Program-made: the position numbers and the translations under genes
Source of the DNA: Epiperipatus broadwayi
Taxonomy: Eukaryota; Onychophora; Udeonychophora; Euonychophora; Peripatidae
DNA length: 64,000 nt
Assembly (NCBI GenBank): GCA_028023455.1
Contig: JAQFVV010000957.1
Location: 1-64,000, forward strand
Reading direction: 5' to 3'
Notes under the pieces: model-generated
Seen by the model: the letters and a program-made list of their open reading frames with translations, nothing else
The model's database searches: none
Told to the model about the DNA's origin: nothing
In this document: positions 34,446 to 44,960 of the stretch, in pieces
Layout: each line of letters opens with the position of its first letter
Numbering within the stretch: the first letter of the stretch is position 1

Positions 34446-35173
34446 TATAAAAAATATATGTATAACTATCACTTAGAAGCGCTTTCAACTCATTTGTAGC
34501 TTTATCAATTATCACTTTTAAAAATGTCACCTTTCCCATAATTCCATGATGTCAACTATCCCATAATTCTGTGATCTTAACATTTGGTGCTTGCCTATTA
34601 ATTAAATCTTGCTTATATTTATATATTAACATCACCTCTTTAATTTTCCTTTTATTATTATTTCTTTCAGTTTCCAATATTTTTACATTGTTATAATTAA
34701 AATCAAAACCATATATACATGATATATTATGGTCATAAAAGACAAAAGCTGATAAAGTATCATTATTTTTAAAGTTTTGTTTTATATTTTGAATCCTTTA
34801 AATAATAATAACTGCTCTTTTGTTCTTTTTTCCAATGTGCACCTCGATTCACTAATATATCCACTACCAAACCTACATGTCTATTTATAAATGATACAAT
34901 TTTTATTTATCAATTAAGTTTTATCTTTTGAATTGTTTATTAATTTATTTAATGGAGATGGTGCATAAAATGCAATATCACATATTTCTTAGAAATGATA
35001 ACCTTTGTAAATATGCATCAGATAAAACGAAAAATATTGAAATTTATTATAATGAATTGTTAAATGTTGATTATAATTATCATTGTGTTTATTATACTGT
35101 TAAAAATTTTACTTCTAAGTATAAAAATATTAAGAATAATGTTAATTCTTCTTATAAAAAACTGTGTATATCA
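34446..35173. mobile_element. PLE fragment with inverted 5' part
   Basis: The left piece (34446 to about 34990) matches the left arm of the 7748-9565 palindrome on the minus strand (outer end CACTTAGAAGCGCTTTCAAC, then ATTCTGTGATCTTAACATTTG). It includes tail and GIY-YIG remnants. The right piece (34995-35173) reads on the plus strand as LCKYASDKTKNIEIYYNELL and YKNIKNN, matching the linker at 8770-8990. So the 5' part is inverted relative to the 3' part without duplication. The right end is interrupted by the RTE LINE at its 14-bp target duplication. Confidence 0.7.
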
Positions 35174-35310
35174 TCATCATCATCAACAACCATTATCAAT
35201 CCACTGCAGGATGAAGGTCTCTCCAAGTTTAATCCATCTTCTCCGATCTTTAGCTTCTCTTCTCCACAACACCCCTGCACATTTTCTTATTTCATCCATC
35301 CATCTCTGGG

Positions 35311-35505
35311 TCATTTACAATCTCTTGGAATCCAGTTTAAAATTTCAATTGTCCATCTATTATCATTTCTTCTAGCAATATGTCCAGCCCAACTCCATTT
35401 CAATCTTTTAATTTTTTCAATAAGGTCACTAACACCTGTTTGTTGTCTTACCCAAACATTGCATTTTCGATCTCTTCTTGTTACTCCCAACATACATCTC
35501 TCCAT
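35311..35505 (-). pseudogene. RTE LINE C-terminal segment (copy 2)
   Basis: A 64-residue frame equivalent to residues 382-445 of the copy at 3114-4589 (MERCMLGVTRRDRK, GHIARRNDNRWTIEILNW). It stops at RDCK because a deletion of about 20 bp removed the KRSRKRPHVRW region present in copy 1. It is separated from the main RT frame by a one-base slip at a T run near 35607. Confidence 0.85.
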
Positions 35506-35596
35506 ACTCCTTTGAGTGGTCTGAAGTCTCTGTATTGCTCTTCTATTAAGTGTCCAAGTCTCAGATCCATAAGGAAGGACTGGTAAAACACATTTG

Positions 35597-36751
35597 TTAA
35601 AAAACCATCTTTTTCAAACACATAGGCATATTTCTTTTTAGTATCAAGTTATTTCTAGCAAAAGCACTCCAATCAAGTTTAATTCTATGATTAATTTCCT
35701 CCATTATGTTTCCATCTGTATTAATAATCTGACCAAGGTATTTGTAACTGTTAACTTCTTCTAATTCTTCATAATCAATCTTTATTTTCATATTTTGAGC
35801 AAATCGATTAAACATTACTTTAGTCTTTTTAACATTTATCTTTAGTCCTACTTTTCTACTTTCATCTGCTAATTCCTGCAACATTTCCTGCAGCTCTGAA
35901 GCATTATTTGCAAAAACAACTACATCATCTGCGAAATCTAAATGACTTAAATACTCTCCATTTACTTTCACTCCTTTAGTTTCCCATTTTAATCCACAAA
36001 ATACTTCTTGCAGCACTACTGTAAAGAGTTTTGGAGATATGGAGTCACCTTGTCTTACACCTTTCTCAATGTTGATTTTTCCAGTATCATTATGTAATCT
36101 AATTGTTGCTGTTGCATTTTTATAAATATTCTTTAAAATATGACAATATCCTGGATTTATACCTTGATGATCCAATGCTTTAATCACTGAAGAAATGTGT
36201 ATAGAATCGAATGCCTTTTCATAATCTACAAATCCAAAACATAATGACAACTCATATTCGTTTGTCCTTTCTATGACTTCTCTCAATACCTGGATATGAT
36301 CTATTGTACTAAAACCACTTTTAAATCCAGCTTGTTCTCTTGGTTGGTGGAAATCCAAAGTTCTCTGTAGACGAGTTGTAATTATCTTGGTAAAAATTTT
36401 ATATAAAACTGATAAAAGGCTGATAGGTCTGTAATTTCTAATATCTTCTTTATCACATTTTTTAAATATTAATATTATTACTGCATTCTTCCAATCTTCC
36501 GGTACATCTTTATCATTTAGACATTTGGTATATAACTTTGCTAAAATTGTTTCTATTTCTTCACCTGCTTCTTTTAATATATCAATTATAATTCCATCAT
36601 TTCCTGGAGCCTTTCCTTTCTTCATACACTTAATTGCATGTCTCACTTTTTCATTTAAAATTCTGGGCAATTCGGAAGATGTAATAGATATAGGAGGTAC
36701 TTGTTCTTTATTACTATATAATTCTTGATAAAAATCTTCTACCAATTTCAT
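35597..36751 (-). pseudogene. RTE-type LINE reverse transcriptase (copy 2)
   Basis: 384 residues with every RT core motif intact: NYRPISLLS, FVDYEKAFDS, GVRQGDSISP, LDFADDVVVFA and YKYLGQII. It starts further upstream than copy 1 (MKLVEDFYQELYS), and upstream frames continue to the endonuclease-RT linker. The frame ends at an extra T in the TTTTTT run just after CLKKMVF. Two TGA stops (near 36760 and 36921) separate it from its N-terminal linker. Near identity to copy 1 suggests recent amplification. Confidence 0.9.
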
Positions 36752-36919
36752 GATGTCATCTCACTTTTTAGTAATAATTCCATCTTTTTTTCTTATTGCA
36801 TATATAAATTTCCTACCAATACCAAAATGTTGTTTAACATGTTTGAGACTTTTATTTTCTTCTACAGCTTTCCTTGCTATTTCACAGTTATACTTTTTTA
36901 TATCATTTTCAACTCTTTT

Positions 36920-37195
36920 TCATACCATTTTACAAAATTTGAGATATTGAATTCTTTTTAATACATCATTTTTGTATATCTTCATATTCCTTCTTTTCTT
37001 CATAAATTCTCTAGTCTCAGTAGAAATTTTATTACTCAATTGCTGCTTTTTTCTACCAGCTATGTTTGTTGCAGTTTTTAAAAGTGTATCAGTTATTTTC
37101 ATATTAATTTCATTCAAATCTGAATCATGTTCAAAATCTCCTAACACTTGAAACCTATTTTTAAGTTCTAATTTAAATTCATTAGAATGTTTCTG
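36920..37195 (-). pseudogene. RTE LINE pre-RT linker (copy 2)
   Basis: Frame reading NEFKLELKNRFQVLGDF, NEINMKITDTLLKTATNIAG and ETREFMKKRRNMK. This is the conserved region between the apurinic-type endonuclease and RT of RTE elements (E-L-x-N-R-F...ETW/REFMxKRR). The first few residues (MIYTVQKHS) come from target DNA and the duplication. The endonuclease itself is absent, so the insertion is 5'-truncated. Confidence 0.8.
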
Positions 37196-37227
37196 AACTG
37201 TGTATATCAATACTATATATTTTTAAA

Positions 37228-38190
37228 CCTGCAGAAGTACTTTTGGTTAATTTCTTAAACCTGCCTCAACTGCCATTAAATTGAAAAAAAAAAACAAAGT
37301 ATAAGCAAACATCATCAATTCAAATCCCATGAATCTTGTATTTTAATGTTAGCAGCTTGTCTATTTATTAAATGCATTTTATTCCTATTTATAAAAATTG
37401 CCTCCTTAATTTTTCTTTTATTATGGTTTCTCTCTTCATGAAGAATTTTCACATTTTCGTAATCAAATTTTAATTTATATTTACATGTTTTTCATTATCA
37501 AAGAAAACTGAAGGGGACAGTAAATCACCATTATTTTTACTTTTTATGTACTTATATAACAATTCATGCTCCCTCAATCTCTTCTCAATACTGCACCTAG
37601 ATTTACCTATATATGATATCATACAATCACAAAAAATTGATATATGACATTAGTTTTCTGCTTGACAGGTATGACATTCTTAGAATTATTGACTAATTTA
37701 TTAATCAAATTTTTTGTGATTGCATGCTATCATATATAGGTGGATGATCTAGGTGCAGTATTGAGAAGAGATTGAAGGAGCATGAATTGTTATATAAGCT
37801 TGTAAAAAATAAAAATAATGGTTATTTACTGTCTTCTTCAGTTTTTTTGATCATGAAAAAAACATGTAAATATAAATTTAAATTTGATTTTGAAAATGTG
37901 AAAATTCTTCATGAAGAGAGAAACCATAATAAAAAAAATTAACAAGGCAATTTTTATAAATAGGAATAAAATACATTTAATAAATAGACAAGCTGCTGAC
38001 ATAAAATTACAAGATTTGTGGGATTTGAATTGATGACATTTGCTTCCACTTTGTTTTTTTTTTTAATTTAATGGCAGTTGAGGCAGGTTTAGGAAATTAA
38101 CTGAAAGTACTTCTGTAGATTTAACAATTGTTTATAATAGTTTGTAAACCGTTAAATTTATTATTTCAATTATAATTAAAATTTTGTTTT
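37228..38190. mobile_element. PLE 3' end palindrome, second subfamily
   Basis: Left arm 37228-37639 and right arm 37706-38118 are imperfect reverse complements (ends ACCTGCAGAAGTACTT and its partner near 38100; inner parts CAATCACAAAAAATTG against AATTTTTTGTGATTG). Each codes outward for GIY-YIG and tail. The right arm is followed by a 70-bp terminal segment to 38190 that is duplicated as a hairpin at 4645-4790. Confidence 0.75.
37706..38030 (+). pseudogene. PLE GIY-YIG and C-terminal tail remnant (right arm)
   Basis: Read with frame breaks, the plus strand gives FCDCMLSYIGG, a stop, SRCSIEKRLKEHELLYKLVKN, KVKILHEERNHN-like tail residues and INRNKMHLINRQAA. The core aligns with the C-x-C...YIG...R-L-K-E-H motif, and the tail resembles the ILDRES...KEAIYI...LNR terminus of Penelope proteins. 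The left arm carries the same coding on the minus strand. Neither is functional. Confidence 0.7.
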
Positions 38191-38375
38191 AATTAATTGG
38201 CATTTTATTTATATTACGTATATAAGAGATGCATATTTGAGAACATTGATCTTTTTTACATGTATGTAGTCATGTGTATCAATTGTATAAAATGGAGTTT
38301 ATAGCTGTAGGGAACTTGAAAGTCCGAGTTCAAGTCCCTTCTAATTACATTAATTTTAGTCTAGACAATATACTT

Positions 38376-38396
38376 ATATATATATATATATATAAG

Positions 38397-38434
<38 letters not shown>
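38376..38434. repeat. (TA)n microsatellite
   Basis: Two TA tracts interrupted by AAGTATATAA, immediately followed by TGTAACCC at 38435. Confidence 0.95.
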
Positions 38435-38437
<3 letters not shown>

Positions 38438-41400
38438 AACCCTTCACACCTATCACCAACACTAACAACTACCCAGGGGTGTGAATTCTATGGATCATAG
38501 AATAAAATATTAATTTAACTTTAACTTAAATTTACCTATGAGACTCTTAATTAAAGTTTTTGCCTAAACTAACTCAGTTGAGGGACACAGAAATGTATGA
38601 GGTGTACAATGTACATTAGAGGTGGGAGAAAATATTATAACTAATAAGAATAAACATCTATCAAGTTCTATGCTAAACAACAATTAAATTAGTAAAATTC
38701 TACCAGCTAAAATTAACTAATTGTACTTTATATTTCACCTCCTCTCATCATCCATATGCACTGAACAACCTCTACCATATTATACAATTAAACTAATAAC
38801 TAAAATAAAAAAATAATATTTAAAAATTGTAATGTATAACTAACTGAATCGAAACTCAAACTAAACCTATCATTACTAAATTTTAATTACACTAATCTAA
38901 TCTAACTAACTGAATTTATTATCTAATCTGAATTAAAATTGAAGATCTCAGGGAATTAACTTATGGTATGACTTGATCTAACACTTCTATATCTCAATAT
39001 TATTATTTAACACTATGAAAATAATATTACAAACCAAACAATACCTAATTAAATACTTGCAGTTAGATAATGAAAGAAATCGGGTGCATTTTGATTTCAA
39101 TTCATCATTTAAACAATTATTAAATAACAAAACCCTTTTAAAACGATCAGTAGATAATTGGCATCTCATATAGTGTTTGAATCAAGGAAGTCAATATCAT
39201 CATATCTAGAGATTTATTATAATTAAATAAAATGCAATTATATCACATTAAATAAAATAAATGTGTAAGCATGTGTGGAAGTGTGAAACACGAATGAATG
39301 CTAGAGAAGAAACTCCAAATACAAATTTAAATAACAAAATATTTATTGATCAAATAGAAAAATAGCTAAATCAACATTTACTTTTCTTTCATTGGTATGA
39401 ACACAAATTCCAAAGGGATTTAATATCATTAGTTACAGTTTACACAAGGATAAATACAACATAATCTCTTAACTTTTTACATCTACTACATTTCATTTAT
39501 CAGAGCATTCTGATAGATTGATAACACATTTTTATTTTTAACATTAAATGAGCTAAATAAATCCATATCATTTACTATAAAAGAAATGGCTTTTTAGCTA
39601 TCGGAGATTTCTGATAGACTTATACAAAAATAAAAAAAAATGACCTTACACTTCTAGTAACTGATTACCAAATTATTTTATATCCAGCATTTTTGATTGA
39701 TAACACTCATTTACCAATTAAATTTATGACAACAACATAGATTAATATTCTAATTATCCTGAATAAATTTAAGATTTTATATTTTACTTTAAAGGTATCT
39801 TAACTAAAATTAAAATAAGGGGATTTAAAACTAGGAATAATATTGGACTATCTTACCAAAGAAAATAAATACTTCTATTAAATAAATGTATTTTTCTTTT
39901 TCATTTTGAAGTAAAGTATTCTATTGAATAACTAGGTTCTGCTTTGCCAAAATAAAGTAAATCATTGTATTCATTAACTATGTCCTATCTTTGCTTGATT
40001 ATTTATGCAAATTATGATTAAATGATAAAAATCAATGAGATGAAGCCTAAATGATTATTACAAATGTTTTAAAATGATAAGTAAAGTTATACATTAATAA
40101 TGAATTTTTTTATATCTCAAAATTAACAATTTGTGCATGAATCTGTATTATGCTGTGTGTCAAAGACAATAAATAATTAATGTTAATCAATCTAATCGGG
40201 TTGCTTATGATATTTCAATATAATCATAATACGGATGAAAGCGAAGACCAATCAATCTTTATTTATTAACTACAATACAGCTGTTTTATAAGACACTATA
40301 CTCTCCTTTTATTCTTATTTTTCATCCATAAACTATCAAACACTTGGCTATAGCATAAGCTGGAAAACATCCAATATACACATGGGATAAAAGATTTCTA
40401 TAATTCAAATCAGGTAAATACAACAATAACTCCCAAGTCTATTTTTAAGACTAAATAACTGGTGGAATAACTCATCACCAAATGAAAATCAGGGAGATAA
40501 CATATCTAACTTCATACACATTTTATTCATCATATCAAATATAAAAGGATGACTCAATCCACTCCTATCAAAATACTACAATACCTAGAAAAGAAAGGGA
40601 TTATTCTATCCCAAACACTACATTACACTGGGCAAACTACCCATATTAAATATTCAAATAACAAATACACTGATTCAATCCCATAAAATATTATAAAACA
40701 TTGTGAACTTTTTAGCATATAGCCACAAAAATACTTTTCATTCAGGCATAACAAAAAATAATAATTCTCTCTTAAATAACTTTCTAATCCTTCAAAATGA
40801 TTGATCATTTCCTTTTCCTCTGAATCCAATTGATTTAAAATCATTTTAGTTGCAATTACATATAATTATAAATAAGTTTAATAATGGACACACACAAGTA
40901 TAAGCATAATGATATACAGACCATTTAAAATCACAGTAAGCAAAGAATTACTGTTAAAATATTAATTATTACTGCTAGAATTAATAAAGAATAAATATCT
41001 CATATCTGACAATATTTAGGACTTGGTAATGCTCGAATAATGGTTGGAGAATAAAATAATAATTACTGTGGACAAAGCAAGACAAAATATTTTTTTTTTA
41101 TAATGCATTGATATTGACACAAATCTGTAGTAAAATTGAACTAAATAAATAATAAAATTGTATATTATAGATGAAATAATTATTGAAAATAATGGTATTC
41201 TAATTTATAAAAAAAAATATATATGTACAGTAAGATTTAATATAATGAACTCTTTTTTTAAAAATAATTATTCATCCCTATTGAACTATAAATGGATTCT
41301 TCCATTCATTTTATCATATGCATGTGTTACTCGCACACATCCAAATTTATCTTAAATAATAATAATAATATAAAAATTACCAGCATAATGTATTCTTTCA

Positions 41401-43430
41401 TTATGCTATTTATGAGACGTTCTTGAAGGAAAAAAATACATATGATAATAATAGATAAAATAATAAAACATTTCTTAACTAATACTAACTATCTAAAATA
41501 CCATTACATCAAATAAAGTTCTCTTTCTTTTCCTTCCAAATGAAATGAAAAGTTTATAAATAGTTTTTACATGACTTTCCTAGTCATGTCTCCAAATAAA
41601 TAATAAGGATAATAATTATAACACACAAAGATAAATATTGACACAAAAAACATTTCTGCAGATAAAAAAAAAACTTTTAATTTAAAATAACAGATTCAAT
41701 GTTGTAGCAGTTAGCTGTGAATTCCTGTTGAGCTGAGTATTAGAAAATATTAATTAGGCAATGCACATTTTATGACGATGTATAAAGTAATATTTCATGT
41801 TTAATTCCTAGAATTTTAAAAGGCATTTAATGAAGTGAAAACATATAAATTTATCCATTTTATAATTTATTTCTCTTATTAGTTTTAGGAAACATGTAAA
41901 TATCATAGTCCACTCATTTGCACACTTAATTCTTTTATTTCCTTCAATAGGTAAAAGTAGAAACAATTATCCACTATTCCAGTAAATATGTCGATAAAAT
42001 TATATAATTCTTGTGTATATTTTTGAATTTTCTTTTATACTTAGTATGAAATTTATTTAATAAAGTTCTGAAAATGTTCAATAAAAGTTCACACCTTTTC
42101 CACATATAAATGACGCACATTGCAGTTATTCCATTCATGATATGATAAAAACTTAAGAAACTAATTGTTAGAAAATAAACAAATATTTTTCTATTCTTTC
42201 CTGTTAAATTTAAATTTAAATAAAATAATTTTACAGTTCTATCACGCATTCCCATTTTCTTAAATAATAACAATTTATCTTGAATAATATAATATAACAC
42301 TTACATGTACTTTAGCATAATGGTGGGAAAGTTCAAACAATCAGCTGAGAGCAAAATTGACATATCTTTTAGTGGTTTTATGTACACATTTCGTAAAAAA
42401 ATACTATATTTAAATTTTCAACTCGAACTCTGGAAGAGGAAAAATAATTGCACTATTAAACTTTGTTAAATAAAACTTAGTTGTAGTTGTCCTTAGTTAG
42501 TTATAATTGCCCTCTTAAAAGTAATAAGTATTCCTTTTTATAGATTTTTTTAATAATCATTACATCACATTTTTCTCTTCCAATCGTTTACGATATTTGG
42601 CATTACTAGAAAAAGATTGTCAATCTGCTCCTCCCCCTGCACTTACTTAATATATGCTAAAACTTGTGAAAGTAAAAAAAAAAACCAGAGATAAAAACAA
42701 TCATTTTGTCTTTTAAATAAATGAAAAAAAAATATATTGAACTAATAATTAAATATTTTTTTAAAGCAGTAGAATAAAACTGATGACAATTGTTTTAATA
42801 AATAAAATATTTTACAGTATTTGTCATTAAATAATCTACCAATCCATAATCCATTGATTTATTTAAAATGTAATTAAGCTAGTTTTTTTAATACTATTAT
42901 TGATAAAATTAAATATTTGAATATGATGTGGGATATTTAATGATTTTATGAAACATATGAATAAAAAATGAAGTTGGATAATGCATGAATATTCATTAGT
43001 AATATGCTATAGGTATTACACTGATATGACTGAAATGACAATGTGAATGATGATGAGTGAAACATATTTTACTGTTTATTCTATAAATTTAAATGTATAA
43101 AACAAATGAACTATAAAATCATTCTAACAAATCTAAATACTGCTTTATGAATAAATAAAACAAGTAAGCATCAATTTAAACTGTACTGACTATGCATATA
43201 ATAAACTACCCCCTATTCTATCATTGATTATACCGTAAAACAAGATACTAAACATTTAAGAAATCTTTTAATTACACCTACACTTACTTTTAATTACAGT
43301 TTTAAGTCAAAATAAAAATTTTAAAAAATTTCACGTTATTTGATTTTTTTTTTTTAAGAGGATAATATCAGATATTACTGATATACTACCACACTACTAT
43401 AATGACTATTTCTCGTGCCAAACCAGAAGG

Positions 43431-43433
<3 letters not shown>
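38435..43433. other. AT-rich DNA, no gene recognised
   Basis: Starts with TGTAACCC right after a TA tract, like the Ty3 LTR at 19182 and the unit at 30524, but I found no matching end. Frames reach 108 residues (41974-42300, minus) with no recognisable domain and an AT-biased Leu/Ile/Lys composition. A short AAT run lies at 41355-41370. Nothing else is supported. Confidence 0.5.

Positions 43434-43466
<33 letters not shown>
43434..43466. repeat. (TA)n microsatellite followed by a 23-25 bp duplication
   Basis: TA tract, then two copies of ACAATGAAACCTAGTAAA separated by a few bases (43466-43508). Confidence 0.9.
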
Positions 43467-43471
<5 letters not shown>

Positions 43472-43509
43472 AAACCTAGTAAATATAAACAATGAAACCT
43501 AGTAAAATG

Positions 43510-44237
43510 TCATTGCTTTTTTGCCAATGTACCTACAGCATCACACCTGGACAAATAGAAATATTTTATATAATAGTTATTTGAATCATAAATTATAATA
43601 GGAAATGTGATAGTATGATTCATATCTTTGTAAATCATCTTCTGTTGTTTCCACACCATCATAAAATTTTGCAAACTACTTAAAACCCTTTTAAAATTCA
43701 TGATTTTACTGCCATATACAAGATGAAACATTTACAGTATTTCATTAATAGTTCTTAATTTAAGACAAAATGTAATCTTAGCAATTTTTCATCATGGGTT
43801 AAGGTACAATATATCACATGCATTAATTTATAGCACTATTATATGCAGCTTCAATAAAAAAAAGCAATAACTCATCATATATTCATTAGGATACGTTGTA
43901 TAAGTTAGTATATTTATATATAAAAGTGAATGTTTTAAATATTTTTTATTTATATAGATTTATTTAAACATTTTATAAGATAATAAATATACAGTGCATG
44001 AGTTATTATTTGCTATTTACATTATCCACTAGAAGAATTTGAAAAAAATATGGAGGATCTGAAGATTTCACAATGAAGAATTCTTATAAATAATTGCTGA
44101 TGTGAGTCATTATCTCACAACATCTTGACAAAAACCATATCACATTATGTATATGACATTATTAAATTTTAATGTAAAAATCAAAGTTTGTTTCTTCATT
44201 ACAATGAATTATTTAATAAAATAGTGAATGAAAGGAT
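43510..44237. other. No gene recognised
   Basis: AT-rich. A 73-codon minus-strand frame (43510-43731) has no family motif. Confidence 0.5.
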
Positions 44238-44345
44238 ATGGGTCAAGCGTTGTTAGCTGAGAGGTCGGCACAGCCGCCTTGCAAGCAAGCAGATGGTTGC
44301 AGACTGTTGTTGCAGGTTCGCCTCCCAGCAGATGCTATGACATAT
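44238..44345 (+). repeat. tRNA-like SINE head or tRNA pseudogene
   Basis: A locally GC-richer segment with an A-box-like TAGCTGAGAGG (44254-44264), GTCGGCACAGC, an anticodon-arm-like GCCTTGCAAGC and a B-box-like GGTTCGCCTCC (44315-44325), then CAGCA. The internal order suits a tRNA-derived RNA polymerase III promoter. The arm between anticodon and B-box has extra sequence, and the B-box departs from consensus, so it is not a functional tRNA. No 3' SINE body was identified. Confidence 0.5.
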
Positions 44346-44559
44346 GGAAAGGATATGTTTGCTTTATTTCATATCATGATTTGGATTATTAATGTAAGTT
44401 TAAAAGTGAAGAATATAGTATACATTGTTCTATTTTATCGAATAATATTGGTATAGAAAGTTAAATAAAATGTATTTTGTATTTTTAGTTGAGATGATAA
44501 AAAATTCATTGAAATTGTTTCAAATAAATTATTTATTGTTAATCTGAATAATGAAAGTA

Positions 44560-44960
44560 AAAAAAAAAAACAAAAAGAAATGTTGAAAAAAATGTTAGGA
44601 GTGATATATATATATATGTATTTTAGAGGAGATAATAAAATAATATTTTTTTTTTTTAATTAATTTAAAAAAATAATTATTATTTGAAACAGGTTTAAAA
44701 TAACCCTTCATCTTTTTTATTTTTTATATTAAAAATTCTTTTTATTAAGGTTTTAATTTTTTTAATAAAATTATAAAAATTTTAATTTAATGTTTTAAAA
44801 ATAAAATAAAAAAGGGATAGGGTGTTTAAAATAAAAATGTTAATAATCAAAATTTTAAAAAAAAGGGTGGGGGGAATTTGAATTAATGGGGGGTTTTGTG
44901 GGGGTTGTTTTTTTTTTTTTTATGTAAAAAAAGTGTATTGTAGGGATAATTATAAAAAAT
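44560..44960. other. Homopolymer-rich, possibly unreliable sequence
   Basis: Nearly every base sits in a run: A and T runs of 5-14, then G runs (GGGTGGGGGG, GGGGGG, GGGGG within 44868-44906). The texture differs sharply from the flanks. It may be genuine low-complexity DNA or poor consensus. Confidence 0.6.

Larger units (their letters stand above)
35174..37195 (-). mobile_element. RTE-like LINE, copy 2, with target-site duplication
   Basis: Minus-strand insertion, 5'-truncated. AACTGTGTATATCA occurs at 35160-35173 and again at 37196-37209, a 14-bp target-site duplication. The 3' end is the TGATGATGATGA tail (35172-35187 on the plus strand as ATCATCATC). Because the tail overlaps the TCA of the duplication, the exact 3' junction is ambiguous by a few bases. 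It is inserted in PLE-derived DNA, so it is younger than that PLE copy. Confidence 0.9.

Noticed and set aside
34928-35515. 195-residue plus-strand frame
   Set aside because: It joins PLE linker sequence to the antisense strand of the RTE LINE; the fusion is accidental, created by the insertion.
41974-42300. 108-residue minus-strand frame
   Set aside because: The longest frame outside recognised elements, but composition is AT-driven (Ile, Leu, Lys, Tyr) with no domain, and a frame of this size is expected by chance in 64 kb of such DNA.
44238-44345. Functional tRNA-Ala gene (TGC anticodon)
   Set aside because: Arm lengths and B-box do not allow a standard cloverleaf; treated as a tRNA-like SINE or pseudogene.
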